64,000 nucleotides of DNA from Phaeovulum sp. (GTDB lineage: Bacteria; Pseudomonadota; Alphaproteobacteria; Rhodobacterales; Rhodobacteraceae): NCBI RefSeq assembly GCF_030684035.1, contig NZ_JAUXPI010000047.1, positions 62,001-126,000 on the forward strand, given 5' to 3'. The notes below the pieces were generated by a model. That model ran no database searches and was not told where the DNA came from. It worked only from the letters and a program-made list of their open reading frames with translations. The position numbers and the translations under genes are program-made. Below, piece by piece: positions 9,501 through 17,715 of this stretch (position 1 is the first letter of the stretch; each line of letters starts with the position of its first letter).

Positions 9501-10931
9501 ATGCAGATGCCCGTTCCTGACCCGGCGATTCTGGCGAAGAAGGCGGCCATTGTGGCGGCGTTGCGCGCGGTACTTCCAGCCGATGCGGTCATCGACGACC
9601 CTTTCGAGACCCGGGCCTATGAATGCGACGCGCTTGCGGCCTATCGCACCCGGCCGCTGGCGGTGGTGCTGCCACGTTCGACCTCCGAGGTGGCAGCGGC
9701 GCTGAAGGTTTGCCACCGCCACGGCGTGCCGGTGGTGCCGCGCGGTGCGGGCACCAGCCTTGCCGGTGGCGCGATGCCCAGCGCCGATGCGGTGATCCTT
9801 GGCGTGGCGCGGATGAGCGCGGTGCTGGAGGTGGACACCGCCAACCGCTTCGTGCGCGTCGAGGCCGGGCGCACCAACCTTGCGGTCAGTGCGGCGGTCG
9901 AGGGCGAGGGGTTCTTTTATGCGCCCGACCCTTCCAGCCAGCTTGCCTGCCTGATCGCGGGCAACATTGCGATGAATTCGGGCGGCGCGCATTGCCTCAA
10001 ATACGGGGTCACCACCAACAACCTGATGGGGGTGACGCTGGTGACGATGGCGGGCGAGGTGCTGGAGATCGGCGGGCCCTATGCCGATGCCGGGGGGCTT
10101 GACCTTCTGGGGGTGATCTGCGGCTCGGAAGGCCAATTGGGGGTGGTGACGGAGGCGACCTTGCGGATATTGCCGAAGCCCGAGGGCGCGCGCCCGGTGC
10201 TGATCGGGTTCGACAGCAGCGAGGTGGCCGGGGCCTGCGTTGCCGACATCATCCGTGCCGGGGTGCTGCCGGTGGCGATCGAGTTCATGGACCGGCCCTG
10301 CATCCGCGCCACCGAGGCATTTGCGCAGCCCGGTTATCCCGATTGCGAGGCCCTGCTGATCGTCGAGGTCGAGGGGGCCGAGGCGGAGATAGACGAACAG
10401 CTTGGGCTGATCCGGCAAATAGCCATGCGCCACGCGCCGGTGGAATTTCGCGAGGCGCAATCGGACGAGGAGGCGAAGCGCATCTGGCTGGGGCGGAAAT
10501 CTGCCTTTGGCGCGATGGGGCAGATCAACGATTACGTCTGCCTTGATGGCACTATTCCGGTCAGCGCCTTGCCGCAAACCCTGCGCCGGATCGGCGAGAT
10601 GGCGGCTGCGGCGGGGCTGGAGGTGGCGAATGTGTTTCATGCCGGCGACGGCAACATGCATCCGCTGATCCTCTATGACGCCAACCGCGAAGGCGATCTG
10701 GAGCGCTGCGAGGCTTTGGGGGCGGATATCCTGCGGCTCTGCGTCGAGGTGGGCGGCTGCCTGTCCGGTGAGCATGGCGTGGGCATTGAAAAACGCGAGT
10801 TGATGTCGGCGCAGTTCACGCGGGCAGATATGGAGGCGCAGATGCGGGTGAAGGATGTGTTCGACCCGGGTTGGCTTTTGAACCCTGCCAAGGTGTTCCC
10901 GCTGGAGGTGAGCGCTGCGCGGCGGGGCTGA
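9501..10931 (+). CDS. glcD: glycolate oxidase subunit GlcD, FAD-linked
   Basis: A 476-residue FAD-binding oxidase that, with GlcE and GlcF, oxidises glycolate to glyoxylate and passes electrons to the membrane quinone pool. The PCMH-type FAD domain is clear: AVVLPRSTSEVAAALKVC, then VPVVPRGAGTSLAGGA near residues 55-95 and the flavin-binding SGGAHCLKYGVTTNN near 158. The FAD-oxidase C-terminal domain ends with FHAGDGNMHPLILYD and SGEHGVGIEKRELM, conserved in GlcD/D-lactate dehydrogenases. ATG 9501 has GAGGAG upstream; earlier in-frame codons fall inside the AT-rich promoter region. glcE follows after 66 bases that hold a hairpin repeat. Confidence 0.95.
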   Translation: MQMPVPDPAILAKKAAIVAALRAVLPADAVIDDPFETRAYECDALAAYRTRPLAVVLPRSTSEVAAALKVCHRHGVPVVPRGAGTSLAGGAMPSADAVILGVARMSAVLEVDTANRFVRVEAGRTNLAVSAAVEGEGFFYAPDPSSQLACLIAGNIAMNSGGAHCLKYGVTTNNLMGVTLVTMAGEVLEIGGPYADAGGLDLLGVICGSEGQLGVVTEATLRILPKPEGARPVLIGFDSSEVAGACVADIIRAGVLPVAIEFMDRPCIRATEAFAQPGYPDCEALLIVEVEGAEAEIDEQLGLIRQIAMRHAPVEFREAQSDEEAKRIWLGRKSAFGAMGQINDYVCLDGTIPVSALPQTLRRIGEMAAAAGLEVANVFHAGDGNMHPLILYDANREGDLERCEALGADILRLCVEVGGCLSGEHGVGIEKRELMSAQFTRADMEAQMRVKDVFDPGWLLNPAKVFPLEVSAARRG

Positions 10932-10932
10932 G

Positions 10933-10989
10933 CCGGGGGGCCTTCTGCCCCCCGGACCCCCCGAGGGTATTTGGGCGATGAAGAAGCAG
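10933..10989 (+). repeat. dispersed intergenic hairpin repeat, copy A
   Basis: This spacer holds a perfect 8-base-pair hairpin, CCGGGGGG (10933-10940), loop CCTTCTG, CCCCCCGG (10948-10955). A conserved tail, GGACCCCCCGAG, is followed by GGGTATTTGGGC, ending near GAAGAAGC at 10987. The same unit occurs at 50766-50812, and its tail occurs inverted at 58388-58410. The hairpin could attenuate transcription between glcD and glcE. Similar GC-rich units are common between Rhodobacterales genes. Confidence 0.85.
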
Positions 10990-10997
10990 GGGCTGCG

Positions 10998-12077
10998 ATG
11001 AGACCGCAAGATGAGCGCGAATTGGCGGCGGCGATCCGGGATGCGGCGGGGCCGCTCAGGGTGCAGGGCGGCGGCACGCGCGGGCTGGTGGGCGCGGGCG
11101 AGGTGCTTGATACCACCGGGCTTTGCGGTGTGCGGCTTTACGAGCCTGCGGCGCTGACGCTGGTAGTGGGGGCGGGCACGCCCTTGGCCGAGGTCGAGGC
11201 GTTGCTGGCGGGCGAAGGCCAGCGGCTGGGGTTCGAGCCGGTGCGCTGGGGCCCGTTGCTCGGTGCTTCGGGCGAGAGCACGATCGGCGGCGTTGTTGCG
11301 GCCAATGTGTCGGGGCCAAGGCGGGTGCGGGCAGGGGCCGCCCGCGATGCGCTGATCGGGGTGCGGTTCGTTGACGGGCGCGGCGAGGTCATCAAGAGCG
11401 GCGGGCGGGTGATGAAGAACGTCACCGGCTATGATCTGGTGAAGCTGATGGCTGGAAGCCGGGGCAGGCTTGGGGTGTTGAGCGAGGTAGCCTTCAAGCT
11501 CATGCCCGCAGCGGCGAGCGAGGCGACGCTTCTGCTGGAAGGGATCGGGGTGGGGGATGCGGTGGCGGCGATGGCTGCGGCGCTCGGCAGCCCCTATGAG
11601 GTAAGCGGCGCGGGCTGGATGCCGGGGCTGGGCGCGATGCTGCGGCTGGAGGGGTTGGCGGAATCGGTTGGCTACCGGGTTGGTCGGCTTGGCGAACTGA
11701 TGCAGCGCTTCGCCACGCCGCGCATCGAGCGCGCAGGCTCGGCGGCGCTTTGGCGGGATCTGGGCGAGGTGGCACCATTGCATCATTGCGCTGGCGATGT
11801 CTGGCGATTTTCGGTGAAGCCGTCGGAAGCGCCGGGGATAGTCGCGCGGCTTGGCGTTCCGGTGGTGCTGGACTGGGGCGGCGGGCTGATCTGGGCGGTA
11901 CTTCCCGAGGGCACCAATGCCCGCGCCATGGCGGCACCCTATAGCGGCCACGCCACCCTGATGCGGGGCTGCGGCGTGGCGAGCGAGCCTGAGGCACCCG
12001 GCGTCGCGGAACTGGGCGAGGCGCTGCGGGCCAAGTTCGACCCGCGCGGGATATTCGGCGAAGGATTGGGGGCATGA
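10998..12077 (+). CDS. glcE: glycolate oxidase FAD-binding subunit GlcE
   Basis: A 359-residue subunit of glycolate oxidase. It has a single PCMH-type FAD-binding domain (LRVQGGGTRGLVG near residue 22, WGPLLGASGESTIGGVVAANVSG near 85, IKSGGRVMKNVTGYDLVKLM near 133) and a shorter C-terminal half than GlcD, as usual for GlcE. I chose ATG 10998 because earlier in-frame codons lie inside the dispersed repeat; a modest purine-rich site (AGCAGGGG) precedes it. Its stop overlaps the next start (ATGA, 12074-12077). Confidence 0.93.
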   Translation: MRPQDERELAAAIRDAAGPLRVQGGGTRGLVGAGEVLDTTGLCGVRLYEPAALTLVVGAGTPLAEVEALLAGEGQRLGFEPVRWGPLLGASGESTIGGVVAANVSGPRRVRAGAARDALIGVRFVDGRGEVIKSGGRVMKNVTGYDLVKLMAGSRGRLGVLSEVAFKLMPAAASEATLLLEGIGVGDAVAAMAAALGSPYEVSGAGWMPGLGAMLRLEGLAESVGYRVGRLGELMQRFATPRIERAGSAALWRDLGEVAPLHHCAGDVWRFSVKPSEAPGIVARLGVPVVLDWGGGLIWAVLPEGTNARAMAAPYSGHATLMRGCGVASEPEAPGVAELGEALRAKFDPRGIFGEGLGA

Positions 12078-12388
12078 TGCTTGAAGGTCTGAATGCGGTG
12101 CCGCTGCTGGTGCCGGTGGTGGTCTATCTGTCGCTCTGCCAGTTGCCCGCCGGGCGCGGGGCGCTGATCGGCATCGGCTTTGCGGCGATTGTCTGCGCGC
12201 TGGCGTGGATTGGTGCGGCCTCGATGCGGCCGCTGGTGGCGGTGGCGGTGCCCGGGCTGGCGGCGGCGGCACTGGTGCAGGGCATCCGGGCGCTGCTGGG
12301 GGCGCAGCTTTCGCGCGGCGGCTATGTGGCGCTGGCCGGGCTGCCGCTGTTCATCGCGGTTGCGTGGTTGCTGGTCGGGGGGGCATGA
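12074..12388 (+). CDS. small integral membrane protein inside the glc operon
   Basis: A 104-residue, very hydrophobic protein with about four membrane spans: LVPVVVYLSLCQL, ALIGIGFAAIVCALAWIGAA, LVAVAVPGLAAAALVQGI and YVALAGLPLFIAVAWLLV. No known domain was recognised. Its ATG overlaps the glcE stop, and glcF starts 1 base after its stop, so it is made with the glycolate oxidase. Because GlcDEF must meet the membrane, a role in anchoring or electron transfer is a reasonable guess. It may equally be a small transport or accessory component. Confidence 0.7.
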   Translation: MMLEGLNAVPLLVPVVVYLSLCQLPAGRGALIGIGFAAIVCALAWIGAASMRPLVAVAVPGLAAAALVQGIRALLGAQLSRGGYVALAGLPLFIAVAWLLVGGA

Positions 12389-12389
12389 G

Positions 12390-13688
12390 GTGCAGACCTC
12401 TTTCACCTCCGAACAGCTTGCCGACCCCGGTCTGGCGCGCGCCAACGAGATCTTGCGGGCCTGCGTTCATTGCGGCTTTTGCACCGCGACCTGCCCGAGC
12501 TATCAGGTGCTGGGGGACGAGCTCGACAGCCCGCGCGGGCGCATCTACCTGATCAAGGAGATGCTGGAAAGCGGGCGGCCCGCAGATGCGCGCACCGTGA
12601 AGCATATCGACCGTTGCCTTTCCTGCCTTGCCTGCATGACCACCTGCCCCTCGGGGGTGCATTACATGCATCTGATCGACCAGGCGCGGGCCTATGTGGA
12701 AGCCAGCTACCGGCGGCCCTGGCATGACCGGCTGTTGCGCTGGGTGCTGGCGCGGGTAGTGCCGCATCCGATGAGGTTTCGCCTTGCGATGGGGGCCGCC
12801 AAGCTTGCCCGTCCGTTCCGCCGCCTGGTGCCGGATGCGCGGCTGCGCGCCATGCTGGAAATGGCCGCGGTGCCGATCCCGCCGGTAAGCCGCAATGACG
12901 ATGCACAGGTGTTTGCCGCAATTGGGGTGCGGCGCTACCGGGTGGCCTTGCTGACCGGATGCGCGCAAAAGGCGCTCAATACCGATATCAACGATGCCAC
13001 CATTCGCCTGTTGCGGCGGCTCGGCTGCGAGGTGGTGATTGCCCGCGGCATGGGCTGCTGCGGGGCGTTGACGCACCATATGGGGCGGGTGGCGGAAAGC
13101 CACGCGCAGGCGGCGGCCAACATTCGCGCCTGGGGTGCCGCGAAGGCCACAGGGGGGCTGGATGCGGTCATCATCAACGCCTCGGGCTGCGGCACCACGG
13201 TGAAGGATTACGGGGCGATGCTGGCGGGCAGCGCGCTGGCCGTCGAGGCGGTGGAAATCTCGGCGCTGACACTGGATGTGACCGAGTTTCTGGAGCGCAT
13301 CGGCCTTCCTGCGGGGGCACCAAAAGGGCTGCGGGTCGCCTATCATGCGGCCTGTTCGTTGCAGCATGGCCAGCAGGTGAAAACTGCACCGAAGGCGTTG
13401 CTGAAGCAGGCGGGGTTCGAAGTGGTCGAGCCCGAGGATGCACATCTTTGCTGCGGTTCGGCGGGCACCTACAACCTGCTGCAACCGGCCATCGCTGCCG
13501 AACTGGGGCGGCGCAAGGTGGCAACGCTGGTGGCGCGGCAGCCGCAGGTGATCGCGGCGGGCAATATTGGCTGCATGGTGCAGATCGGCGGCGGCACCCG
13601 CCTTCCGGTGGTGCATACGGTCGAATTGCTCGACTGGGCGACAGGCGGGCCAGTGCCGCGCGCGCTGGCCGGGGCCGATGCGCCATAA
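12390..13688 (+). CDS. glcF: glycolate oxidase iron-sulfur subunit GlcF
   Basis: A 432-residue iron-sulfur protein carrying electrons from the FAD subunits to the membrane. Two [4Fe-4S] motifs are present, CVHCGFCTATCP near residue 28 and CLSCLACMTTCP near 77. Two CCG-type cysteine domains follow (GCCGALTHH near 220, CCGSAGTYN near 355), matching the DUF224 redox modules. It starts at GTG 12390, directly after the small membrane gene. No ATG fits, because the frame upstream overlaps that gene. Confidence 0.94.
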   Translation: MQTSFTSEQLADPGLARANEILRACVHCGFCTATCPSYQVLGDELDSPRGRIYLIKEMLESGRPADARTVKHIDRCLSCLACMTTCPSGVHYMHLIDQARAYVEASYRRPWHDRLLRWVLARVVPHPMRFRLAMGAAKLARPFRRLVPDARLRAMLEMAAVPIPPVSRNDDAQVFAAIGVRRYRVALLTGCAQKALNTDINDATIRLLRRLGCEVVIARGMGCCGALTHHMGRVAESHAQAAANIRAWGAAKATGGLDAVIINASGCGTTVKDYGAMLAGSALAVEAVEISALTLDVTEFLERIGLPAGAPKGLRVAYHAACSLQHGQQVKTAPKALLKQAGFEVVEPEDAHLCCGSAGTYNLLQPAIAAELGRRKVATLVARQPQVIAAGNIGCMVQIGGGTRLPVVHTVELLDWATGGPVPRALAGADAP

Positions 13689-13744
13689 TCCCGCCGCATC
13701 CGCCGCCTAGCTTTGCCGGGACGGTGAAACCTCGGGGAGCGGCG

Positions 13745-14542
13745 ATGCGCCTATTGACCCTTGCAAAAGCGGCTTTGGGCCTGATGCTGGCAACGGCCCC
13801 GGCGGCGGCTGACGAGGCGCTGCGCGCACTGGTGACCGGCGACCAGGGGCGCGGCTGGGAGGCGGTGGGGCGCGTCGATCTGGGCAATGAAGCGTTCTGC
13901 ACCGGGGCGCTGATTGCGCCAGATCTGGTGCTGACGGCTGCGCATTGCCTGTTTTCAAGCCGCTCCGGGGCGATGATCGGAACCGACCAGATCAACTTTC
14001 TGGCGGGCTGGCGCAATGGCAGCGCCATTGCCTATCGCGGCGCGCGGCGGGCGGTGGTGCCCGCAGGCTACCGCTATGGCGACAGCGACAAGATCGACCG
14101 GATCGAGGGCGACATCGCGCTGATCGAGCTTGACCAGCCGATCCGGCTGCCTACGGTCATGCCCTTTGCCATGGCTGCGCTGCCGCGCGCCGGTACCGAT
14201 GTGGGCGTGGTCTCCTACGCGCGCGACCGCGAGGGGGCGCCAAGCCTGCAATCGCTCTGCCAGGTTCTGGAGCGCGCCGGCGAGGTGCTGATGCTGAGTT
14301 GCGAGGCGGATTTCGGTGCCTCGGGGGCACCGGTGTTCGTGCTTCGCGGCGGTGTGCCGAGCATCGTTTCGGTGGTCTCGGCGATGGCCGACGCGGAAGG
14401 GCGCAAGGTGTCGCTCGCGGTATCGGTCGCGGGCGTGGCGGCGCTGCGGGCGGTGCTTGATGCAGATCGCGGCAGTACCGGCAGCGCAGGCAGCGGCGGG
14501 CAGATGGCGGCGACAACGGGCGCAAAATTCGTGCGACCCTGA
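13745..14542 (+). CDS. secreted trypsin-like serine protease
   Basis: A 265-residue chymotrypsin-fold (S1) protease exported by signal peptide MRLLTLAKAALGLMLATAPAAA. The catalytic triad is visible: His in LTAAHC, Asp in EGDIALIEL, and Ser in FGASGAPV. The usual GDSGGP is here GASGAP: the nucleophile is kept, but the aspartate and the second glycine are replaced by alanine, as in some bacterial V8/S1B-like relatives. The C-terminus is glycine- and serine-rich. A good site (GGGGAG) precedes ATG 13745; the longer upstream frame overlaps glcF and is a shadow. It follows glcF by 56 bases and may be read from the same transcript. Confidence 0.88.
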   Translation: MRLLTLAKAALGLMLATAPAAADEALRALVTGDQGRGWEAVGRVDLGNEAFCTGALIAPDLVLTAAHCLFSSRSGAMIGTDQINFLAGWRNGSAIAYRGARRAVVPAGYRYGDSDKIDRIEGDIALIELDQPIRLPTVMPFAMAALPRAGTDVGVVSYARDREGAPSLQSLCQVLERAGEVLMLSCEADFGASGAPVFVLRGGVPSIVSVVSAMADAEGRKVSLAVSVAGVAALRAVLDADRGSTGSAGSGGQMAATTGAKFVRP

Positions 14543-14682
14543 GGCGGCAGCGGCCTTGAAAGACCGCGCCTGCCTGCCCAGATTTGCGCAGTCGGGGTGC
14601 CGCGCAAGCGGGTTCCGGCGGCAGCGGCCCGGCCCCGGATGGGGCGGGCATACCAGCAACATCGCTCTTGAGAGGATGCATC

Positions 14683-15147
14683 ATGCGCAATTTCGACTTT
14701 ACTCCGCTCTACCGTGCCACCGTCGGTTTCGACCATCTGGCAGACCTGATGGACCGCGCGCTTTCGGCCGATATCGGCCAGCCGACCTATCCACCCTACA
14801 ATATCGAGAAGCTCGGCGAAGATGCCTATCGCATCTCGATCGCCGTGGCGGGCTTTGGTGCCGATGACCTGACGGTAGAGCTGCGCGATGGGGCGCTGAT
14901 CGTCGCGGCGCGCAAGGCAGCTGAAGAGCCCGCGCGCAACTACCTGCACCGCGGCATTGCCACCCGCGCTTTCGAGCGCCGTTTCGCGCTGGCCGAGCAT
15001 GTGCGGGTGAAGGGCGCGAGCCATGCCGATGGCATGCTGCACATCGACCTTCTGCGGGAAATTCCCGAGGCGCTGAAGCCGCGCCGGATCGAGATCGGCC
15101 GTTCCGACACGCTTGAGGCGAAGGCGGTTGAGACCATCGAGGTCTGA
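14683..15147 (+). CDS. Hsp20/IbpA family small heat-shock protein
   Basis: A 154-residue ATP-independent holdase chaperone of the alpha-crystallin type. It opens MRNFDFTPLYRATVGFDHL as IbpA/HspA proteins do. The alpha-crystallin domain runs over roughly residues 35-130 (YNIEKLGEDAYRISIAVAGF, VELRDGALIVAARK, NYLHRGIATRAFERRF), and the C-terminal tail is short. ATG 14683 follows GAGAGGA; a longer frame upstream is not conserved. The 140 bases before it do not show a clear heat-shock promoter to my eye. A factor-independent terminator follows directly. Confidence 0.92.
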   Translation: MRNFDFTPLYRATVGFDHLADLMDRALSADIGQPTYPPYNIEKLGEDAYRISIAVAGFGADDLTVELRDGALIVAARKAAEEPARNYLHRGIATRAFERRFALAEHVRVKGASHADGMLHIDLLREIPEALKPRRIEIGRSDTLEAKAVETIEV

Positions 15148-15171
15148 GCTGCAAGGAAACGCAATTTGCAG

Positions 15172-15203
15172 GGGCGCGGGGCAACCTCGCGCCCTTTTGT
15201 TTT
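15172..15203 (+). terminator. rho-independent terminator after the Hsp20 gene
   Basis: GGGCGCG (15172-15178) pairs with CGCGCCC (15188-15194) across a 9-base loop and is followed directly by TTTTGTTTT. The geometry and position 25 bases after the hsp20 stop are typical. Confidence 0.85.
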
Positions 15204-15386
15204 GGCTATGGCGGCGCGGGGGGGTGGCAACTCCGGCTCCGGTCGAACTTTTCATCGGGGCTAGCGCATTGTATTGAGGGGCTGTCGCCCCGCCCCGAAA
15301 CCTGGTGGCGGGTGTAGAAAGCCAAGCTGTTTGAACGACCGGGGCACCGGGCCCGGCATTCTCTTTGAAGAGCAGGACCAGAGCCG

Positions 15387-16760
15387 ATGCCGCGATTGAC
15401 GTGCTTCAAGGCCTATGATGTGCGCGGGCGGCTTGGGGTGGAGCTTGATGACGACATCGCCTGGCGGATCGGGCGCGCTTTTGCCGAGGTCCGGAAGGCA
15501 GGGCGCGTGGTCGTTGGCCGCGACTGTCGGGCTTCGTCTGAAACTCTCGCTGCGGCGGTGACCCGGGGGCTGCGCGATGGTGGCGCAGAGGTGCTGGACA
15601 TCGGGCTTGCGGGCACCGAAGAGGTGTATTTTGCCACCGCGCATCTGGGTGCCGATGGCGGCATCGAGGTGACCGCCTCGCACAACCCGATCGATTACAA
15701 CGGCATGAAGCTGGTCGGGCCGGGCGCGCGCCCGCTTGACCCGGAAACCGAGCTTGCTGCGGTGAAGGCGCTGGCGGAGACCGGCAATTTCGCTGCTGCA
15801 AGGCGCGGCGGGCTGACCACATGCCCGGAGGTGCGCGGTGCCTATGTGCAAAAGGTGCTGTCCTTCGTTGATGTGGCTGCGCTCAGGCCGCTGACGATAC
15901 TGGTCAATGCAGGCAATGGCACGGCCGGGCCGAGCTTTGACGCAATCGCCGAAGCGCTGGAGGCGCGCGGTGCGCCCTTGCGTTTTGTGCGCATGCACCA
16001 CGCGCCCGACGGCAGCTTTCCCAATGGCATTCCGAACCCGCTTCTGCCCGAAAACCAGCCCGCGACCGCCCGGGCAGTGCGCGCCTCCGCAGCCGATTTT
16101 GGCGTGGCGTGGGATGGCGATTTCGACCGCTGCTTCTTTTTCGATGCAGAAGGCGCGTTCGTGGCGGGCGAATATGTCGTTGGTCTGCTGGCGCAGATCT
16201 TCTTGTTGAAAACCCCCGGTGCCGGGATCGTGCATGATCCGCGGGTGGTGCTCGGCACCCGCAGCATCGTGGCGGCGGCGGGGGGGCGCGCGATCGAAAG
16301 CCGCACCGGCCACGCCTATCTCAAGCAGTCGATGCGCGAGAGCGGCGCGATCTACGGCGGCGAGATGTCGGCGCATCACTATTTCCGCGACTTCATGTGC
16401 TGTGACAGCGGCATGATTCCCTGGCTGCTGATTGCCGAACTGGTATCGCGCAGCGGCAGGTCGCTGGCGGAATTGCTGGCGGCAATGCGCAGCGATTTCC
16501 CTTCATCCGGAGAGATCAATTTTCGCGTGGACGATGCGGCTGCTGTCATCACCCGGGTTCGCGCCGCCTTTGCGCCTTTGCACCCGGCCTGTGACGAGAA
16601 CGACGGGCTTAGCCTTGCGTTCCCGAACTGGCGGCTGAATTTGCGCGCTTCCAACACCGAGCCGCTGTTGCGGCTGAACGTGGAAAGCCGGGGCGATGCG
16701 TCATTGCTCGCGGCGCGCGTGGCCGAGCTTGCCGCACTTATCGGCGGCACCCGGATCTGA
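15387..16760 (+). CDS. manB: phosphomannomutase (CpsG/ManB type)
   Basis: A 457-residue phosphohexomutase converting mannose-6-phosphate to mannose-1-phosphate for GDP-mannose synthesis. The phosphoserine loop TASHNP is at residues 96-101, the metal loop WDGDFDR near 242, the sugar-specificity loop GEMSAHHYF near 325 and the phosphate-binding RASNTEP near the C-terminus. ATG 15387 is the first start after the purine-rich stretch GAAGAGCAGGACCAGAG. Its product feeds the ManC enzyme at 45541, at the other end of the island. Phosphoglucomutase activity cannot be excluded from motifs alone. Confidence 0.92.
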   Translation: MPRLTCFKAYDVRGRLGVELDDDIAWRIGRAFAEVRKAGRVVVGRDCRASSETLAAAVTRGLRDGGAEVLDIGLAGTEEVYFATAHLGADGGIEVTASHNPIDYNGMKLVGPGARPLDPETELAAVKALAETGNFAAARRGGLTTCPEVRGAYVQKVLSFVDVAALRPLTILVNAGNGTAGPSFDAIAEALEARGAPLRFVRMHHAPDGSFPNGIPNPLLPENQPATARAVRASAADFGVAWDGDFDRCFFFDAEGAFVAGEYVVGLLAQIFLLKTPGAGIVHDPRVVLGTRSIVAAAGGRAIESRTGHAYLKQSMRESGAIYGGEMSAHHYFRDFMCCDSGMIPWLLIAELVSRSGRSLAELLAAMRSDFPSSGEINFRVDDAAAVITRVRAAFAPLHPACDENDGLSLAFPNWRLNLRASNTEPLLRLNVESRGDASLLAARVAELAALIGGTRI

Positions 16761-16860
16761 CCGGGTAGCGCCCTGCCAGCGATCCTCCAGGTCAAAGTCG
16801 CGGAGCGTTTTCAGCCAGGGGTTGTGTTCCTGCTCACGCACCCTGCGCACAATATCCGAA

Positions 16861-16903
16861 AATTAACTATTATTAACAGATACTAGCATATTTTCCGATG
16901 CAT
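16861..16903 (+). promoter_or_regulatory. AT-rich promoter region before the sugar transferase gene
   Basis: An unusually AT-rich patch in a GC-rich genome lies 123-165 bases before the sugar transferase. It contains TACTAGCATATTTTCCGATG at 16881-16900. Nearly the same block (CTAGCATTTTCCGATGC) occurs at 31946-31962 before the ABC exporter genes. TAGCAT could serve as a -10 box. A promoter or a shared regulator site is inferred. Confidence 0.45.
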
Positions 16904-17025
16904 AGAATTCGCTTTACAGTTGTATTTACATTCCTGTACGCAAGGATGGGGCGACTGCTGGCAAACCCGCTGTCGCGCTCATCAAGGATGCCACAGGGCC
17001 GCGACACGCGCGGCGGAGGTGCGCA

Positions 17026-17697
17026 ATGTATGTCGACCGGCAGGAACTTCAGGATGTGGTGCCTCTGCGCCAGATCGGTTCCGGTGCCGCTGGCTACTTT
17101 GGCAAGCGCATTGGCGATATCGTGCTTGGTCTTTGCATGCTGCCGATCCTTGCGCCGCTGATCGCTCTGCTCTGGTGCCTTGTCAGGCTCGACGGCGGGC
17201 CGGGCTTTTTCGGGCACCTGCGGGTCGGCCGCAATGGCCGCGCGTTTCGCTGCTGGAAGCTCAGAACCATGGTGCCGGATGCGGAGGTCTGGTTGCAGGC
17301 GCAGATCGCGGGTGACGAGGCCGCGGCGCGCGAATGGCGCGAGACACAGAAGCTGCGCAATGACCCGCGGATTACCCGGCTCGGCAGGTTTCTGCGCAAA
17401 TCGAGCCTCGATGAGTTGCCGCAGATCTGGAACATTGTTGCTGGCGAGATGAGCTTTGTCGGGCCGCGCCCCTTTACCCCCGACCAGTTGCGGCTCTATC
17501 TCGATGCGGGCGGTCGGGCGTATTTTCAGATGCGGCCGGGCATAACCGGGCTGTGGCAGGTGTTTGGCCGAACCGACACCCGCTTTGACAACCGGGTTCG
17601 CTTCGACGAAACCTATCACTGCGCCTGTTCGCCGGGAACCGACCTTGGCTTGCTGCTGCGCACTGTCAGCGTTGTGCTGGCGATGACCGGGCGGTGA
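17026..17697 (+). CDS. ExoY-like bacterial sugar transferase (undecaprenyl-phosphate phosphoglycosyl transferase)
   Basis: A 223-residue monotopic phosphoglycosyl transferase that would start a polysaccharide repeat by moving a sugar-1-phosphate onto undecaprenyl phosphate. A single hydrophobic segment at about residues 27-50 (IGDIVLGLCMLPILAPLIAL) is followed by the conserved catalytic region: FRCWKLRTM, NDPRITRLGRFLRKSSLDELP with the Asp-Glu pair, FVGPRP, and RPGITGLWQVFGR. The length matches the short ExoY/WbaP C-terminal type without extra membrane spans. It is convergent with kpsS. An undecaprenyl-primed repeat beside an ABC-type exporter suggests either two polymers or a mixed pathway. 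Confidence 0.92.
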   Translation: MYVDRQELQDVVPLRQIGSGAAGYFGKRIGDIVLGLCMLPILAPLIALLWCLVRLDGGPGFFGHLRVGRNGRAFRCWKLRTMVPDAEVWLQAQIAGDEAAAREWRETQKLRNDPRITRLGRFLRKSSLDELPQIWNIVAGEMSFVGPRPFTPDQLRLYLDAGGRAYFQMRPGITGLWQVFGRTDTRFDNRVRFDETYHCACSPGTDLGLLLRTVSVVLAMTGR

Positions 17698-17715
17698 GCG
17701 TGGTGCCCAGCCGCC

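Noticed and set aside
9453-12272. A 939-codon open frame on the minus strand across glcD and glcE
   Set aside because: It is the antisense frame of two clear FAD oxidase genes; its sequence is arginine/histidine/proline-rich with no domain, a typical GC-rich shadow.
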